From Musa acuminata AAA Group (taxonomy: Eukaryota > Streptophyta > Magnoliopsida > Zingiberales > Musaceae), in contig NC_088344.1 of NCBI RefSeq assembly GCF_036884655.1, forward strand, positions 33,127,001-33,191,000: 64,000 bases of DNA, in the 5' to 3' direction. Positions 60,357 to 64,000 of this stretch are shown here, piece by piece. Both the position numbers and the translations under genes were made by a program. Positions within the stretch are counted from its first letter, which is position 1; each line of letters opens with the position of its first letter. Under the pieces are notes generated by a model that was not told the origin of the DNA, ran no database searches, and saw only the letters and a list, made by a program, of their open reading frames with translations.

Positions 60357-63300
60357 CTGGCACAAAAACAAACATGTATTAGATGGTAGAAAAAGGAAAG
60401 ATCTTCAATATCTGCAATCCTACTCAGCAACAAACTCGAATCAATCATACAGAAATGCTGGCCGAACATACCTGGAAGAACCATAAATGTTGTCTAAAGA
60501 ATTACAATATTTACTCTGAAGCCTAAAATTCTAGTCTTAGTTTGCTTTGAGTCTTAAACTACCAAAAAGAAGATAAAGAAGCAGGTAGAAAAAAGAAAGG
60601 TATGGGCAAAGAAAGAGCAATGATTAGGTTGGTTTTGCTTAATTTTGCCAAAAGCTAACCTGTTGATATTTATTATTATATCTGTAAGTTCTTGCTCAGG
60701 TTGAAAGTCCAACTTCTTTATTTTTCAAACTTTAATTCCTCAATTATTCAGAATAAATGATGTCCTTGAGAGTGAAAAGGACGACAAGGCAAATAGTTTT
60801 TCTTTCTTCATTCTCAAGTTAGGAACTGATTTTACACTACTACATGAGTAGAATAAGCTGAATCTTAATGCTGCAAGCTTTATCTGATGAATTGTAAGAA
60901 TGACAATCTGAGGTGCAAAACAGAATCTTCTTTTTGTACAATGAATTATAAACATCAAACTCATGAATTTTAGCTTATTCTGGTAGTTCAAAACTGCCTT
61001 CACATTGTGGCATAACATACCTGGTCGTCTATTGTCATGATGCCAGAACATTTGACAATGCCCTCTTGTTTATATGCCGATGCATGTCTAACATATAATT
61101 GTCCATCAATCATGTGTCCAAGCAAGCACTACTACTATTGAACCCGTGTATGTCTGTACGATCGCTGGCATGCAATTACATATGCCCATGCCTAATGCCA
61201 ATACCCGAGCTGCCTAGCATGGGTAACATGGTTGATACAGAGTTCACAGTTACCTATATCATTTACAGTGAAGTGGGTTCATGTCAATGCTCGTGTTTGA
61301 ACATCTTGGGCATTCAGGATAACACAAGGTTGGTCAAATACCATTAAGTAATGAAATGACAACAGACGTTTTGCAGGCTTGCCATATATTTGGTGTCATT
61401 ACTAGGGCATTGGTGAGATCATCAGTTAAAAGAATGTGTTAAAGGCCATGCGGGCTGTTCCTAAGAAAAGATTACTCAGGTAAGAGATATTAACCATTAT
61501 CAAGTGGTAAGATGACTACGCCGTGTAGTCTATTATGTTATATTGGTTTCAACAACATTTTCTCTATCATTATGTGTGGAATTCTTTAAAAATAGTGGAT
61601 ATGGAAAAGGCTAACTTAAGGGGCATGATGAACCAAACTGACAGCTTGCTAAGAAAAGTTTAATCAGTGAGTTCTGAGCTTAAATTTGAAGCTCAAATGG
61701 CAGTCCTTATACAAGATTTAGTGGAATTCAGCAGTTTGCACTCATTAGGACTGGCGTTATTCGAAAAGGTATCACGAGAGTTCCTTCTATTAATGATTTA
61801 AACATGGATGAGTTTAAACACAATTATCCACCCTAAGTTCCCTGCCAACCAAGCCCCAACAAATCCACAAAAAACCAGCCAATATAGCACGTCCTGAGAC
61901 TAACCACAGAAAATACAGCATCCATCAGCAAACAATCAAGCAATCAAGGTACCACATAGGACATATATGGCATGCAACTGCATACACTGGTGAACATGTA
62001 GTCCATATTAAAATATTCAAACATGTAATCTAAGACGAACAAGAAATGTATAATGGAATATAAATAATAAAAAGTTAAAAATATGCAGCAACCCAACAAA
62101 GAACTTAGGGAGAAATATTTAGACTCATATTAAAAGATATTTAACGAATAAGTTATAAGAAATTGGTAGAGCTAGTTAATTATCATGAACCATGTCCTAT
62201 AAACGGATATAGCAGCACAAACAAGTCGCTCTAATGAAGAAATATAAACAACATATGAAATTGCATTTTCATGATTGTAGGGCCACGTTTGCAGCATGTT
62301 GGTGTATGATGGTGTAACCGTATTGTAAAACACATTTTTTCATATGCAATAATACTGCATATCAAGAATTCATATGCCTTGTATTATGCTGTCATGTAAT
62401 AACCATACAAGGCATCTAGAAATGTATTCTAAAATATAAGATTCTGTATTAGAGTTGCTTTCAGCAAGGGCAAGATTGGTTACTTATGGTATAATTATAA
62501 TTTACTGTGTCAGTTGGTTATGATGTCATTTACATTTCCTGCAGATCAGTTGGTTATGATGTCATTTATTTCATGTGAAGGTCAAGTTCCCGTGCAAGGT
62601 TTGTAGTTCTTAAATGATCAGTCGATCACTTCTGTAGACATGCATAATAGGATCGCAATGCTGACCAATTGATTCAAGTGTTTAAAACTATACCAATTTA
62701 ATATTCTTGACATTTCTATTGATTAATCTGGATCAATAAGCATTTCTGCAAGTTTCATCTACTGATTAATATTCTTGACATTTCCATTGGCATCCAACAC
62801 ATCAAGAAGACATAGAAACTATGAAGACAACCATTACTCATCAACACATAGCTGCCACACCACCAGAAAAATGAGAAAAGTCAAGCAATCAATATGTCAT
62901 GTCAGAAAAATTGGAATGGAAAATATTTCCTTAACTGCAAACACTCAAGGAAAAACCGGCTATAAAAGGTGAATAGGAGCATGTTTATTGCGGTCGGACA
63001 CACTCTCTCTGCTTCCTCAAACCCCCGACTTTAGGAGATCTGGCTTGAGCATTGAATGAACCACATCGGAAACCCGTCCTGACATCGGTCTTTGTGTAAG
63101 GAAATGAGTTTCGGAATCAAAACCACATCGGGAGCTTTTGGCATCTCGGGTGACATTAGACCTTTTGCCGTGAACTGGTCTACTCCCTCGAAGGCGGCCA
63201 CCGATATTAGGCAATATCACATCATATTGTCAAGGCCCCAAACAACTAATAAACTAAATAGTCAAAAAGAGAAAGGCATCGAAAGAGAATGAATCAAGGT

Positions 63301-64000
63301 GAGAATAGAAGGATATGATGTGACACAAAGAAGAATTCCTAACTTAAACAACAAAGTTCAACTGATTCAGATATTATCCCCAAGTACATTAATTTTTTTA
63401 ACACATGAACAATCACAATATTTCATTTAACGACATACATATTCTTCATTTATTTCAAAAAGTAGCATGCTGGTTCAAAGGACAAACACCTATCATCAAA
63501 ATCTTTAGGGGTTTAACAATTGTCCAAACAAACTCTTATAAAATGTTATAATATCATGACAAAATGCAGCAACCTTATCTTTCATCTATATGTGATTTTC
63601 CTAATTCGGACCATTAAATTAAACCAAAATACGATAAAAATATTTGAAAGCACATTAGCAGATATGAGGCATGTAGATATTTACCACATGACTACTGATA
63701 AGAAATTTTTTTTAAAAAAAGCCAAATCGGTAGTTTATTTACCAAAACACATTCAACAGCACCACTTCCAATTGACAACATGGATTTTGCTGTATTTGCA
63801 ACAAGAATAATAGGTCTAGATACACCTAATTATCTGAAAGACATTATGTTACTGCAATGAGAAACTAAATGAAACTGGATGATATTTGCTTTGCAAAATA
63901 ACATAGGATAGCGATCATACAATAAGAACATGAAAAAAAAAAGAGTTCCAATTCATGAGGAAATGAATGTGTAGAATTTCTGGACAACAATCTCTGTGTT
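60357..64000. other. Probable first intron or upstream region of the At1g76660-like gene
   Basis: 3.6 kb, AT-rich, no coding region supported. Contains direct repeats at 62511-62567 (CAGTTGGTTATGATGTCATT twice) and 62698-62790 (GATTAATATTCTTGACATTT-type blocks, imperfect). A distinctly GC-richer patch at 62985-63235 is discussed in the findings. Confidence 0.45.

Overview
This is nuclear DNA of a flowering plant. Every recognisable gene is a plant family with GT-AG introns, and the long AT-rich spacers are full of (AT)n and (GA)n/(CT)n microsatellites and LTR retrotransposons. GC-rich coding exons in AT-rich surroundings, the protein relationships and a GTACC/GGTAC-rich dispersed repeat point to a monocot. 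My best guess is Zingiberales (banana family), but this is unverified. No bacterial-style operon, CRISPR array, rRNA or tRNA gene was seen.

Layout. 1-339: 3' end of a tail-anchored protein gene, probably proton-pump-interactor-like. 340-11056: gene desert holding a heavily decayed Ty1/copia element (4171-9931). 11057-16028: a complete ten-exon SPL14-type SBP-box transcription factor gene. 17335-23555: a structurally complete but coding-dead Ty1/copia element on the minus strand, with 5-bp target duplications (AAATA) and a 268-bp (AT)n tract in only one LTR. 23685-26049: an L-type lectin receptor kinase on the minus strand. 29277-30201: a PLATZ zinc-binding transcription factor. 37420-38115: an intronless MIZU-KUSSEI1-like (DUF617) gene. 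42125-43122: an mTERF pseudogene on the minus strand, head to head with a PPR gene at 43831-45072. 48249-54199: an eight-exon PhoD-like phosphatase on the minus strand with one GC-AG intron. 55290-57934: cytosolic ribosomal protein uS19 (RPS15). 58779-60356: 3' part of an At1g76660-like proline/serine-rich protein gene on the minus strand, whose first exon was not found.

The genes look like ordinary, independently transcribed plant loci, not a pathway cluster. The most informative relationship is the PPR/mTERF pair. Their closest recognised Arabidopsis relatives carry consecutive locus numbers (At4g38150 and At4g38160), so this looks like old conserved microsynteny in which the mTERF partner has died here. 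The other notable layer is repeat biology: two copia elements of very different decay states, and a GTACC-rich non-autonomous repeat present at four or more sites, two of them inside introns. I found no convincing new biological system.
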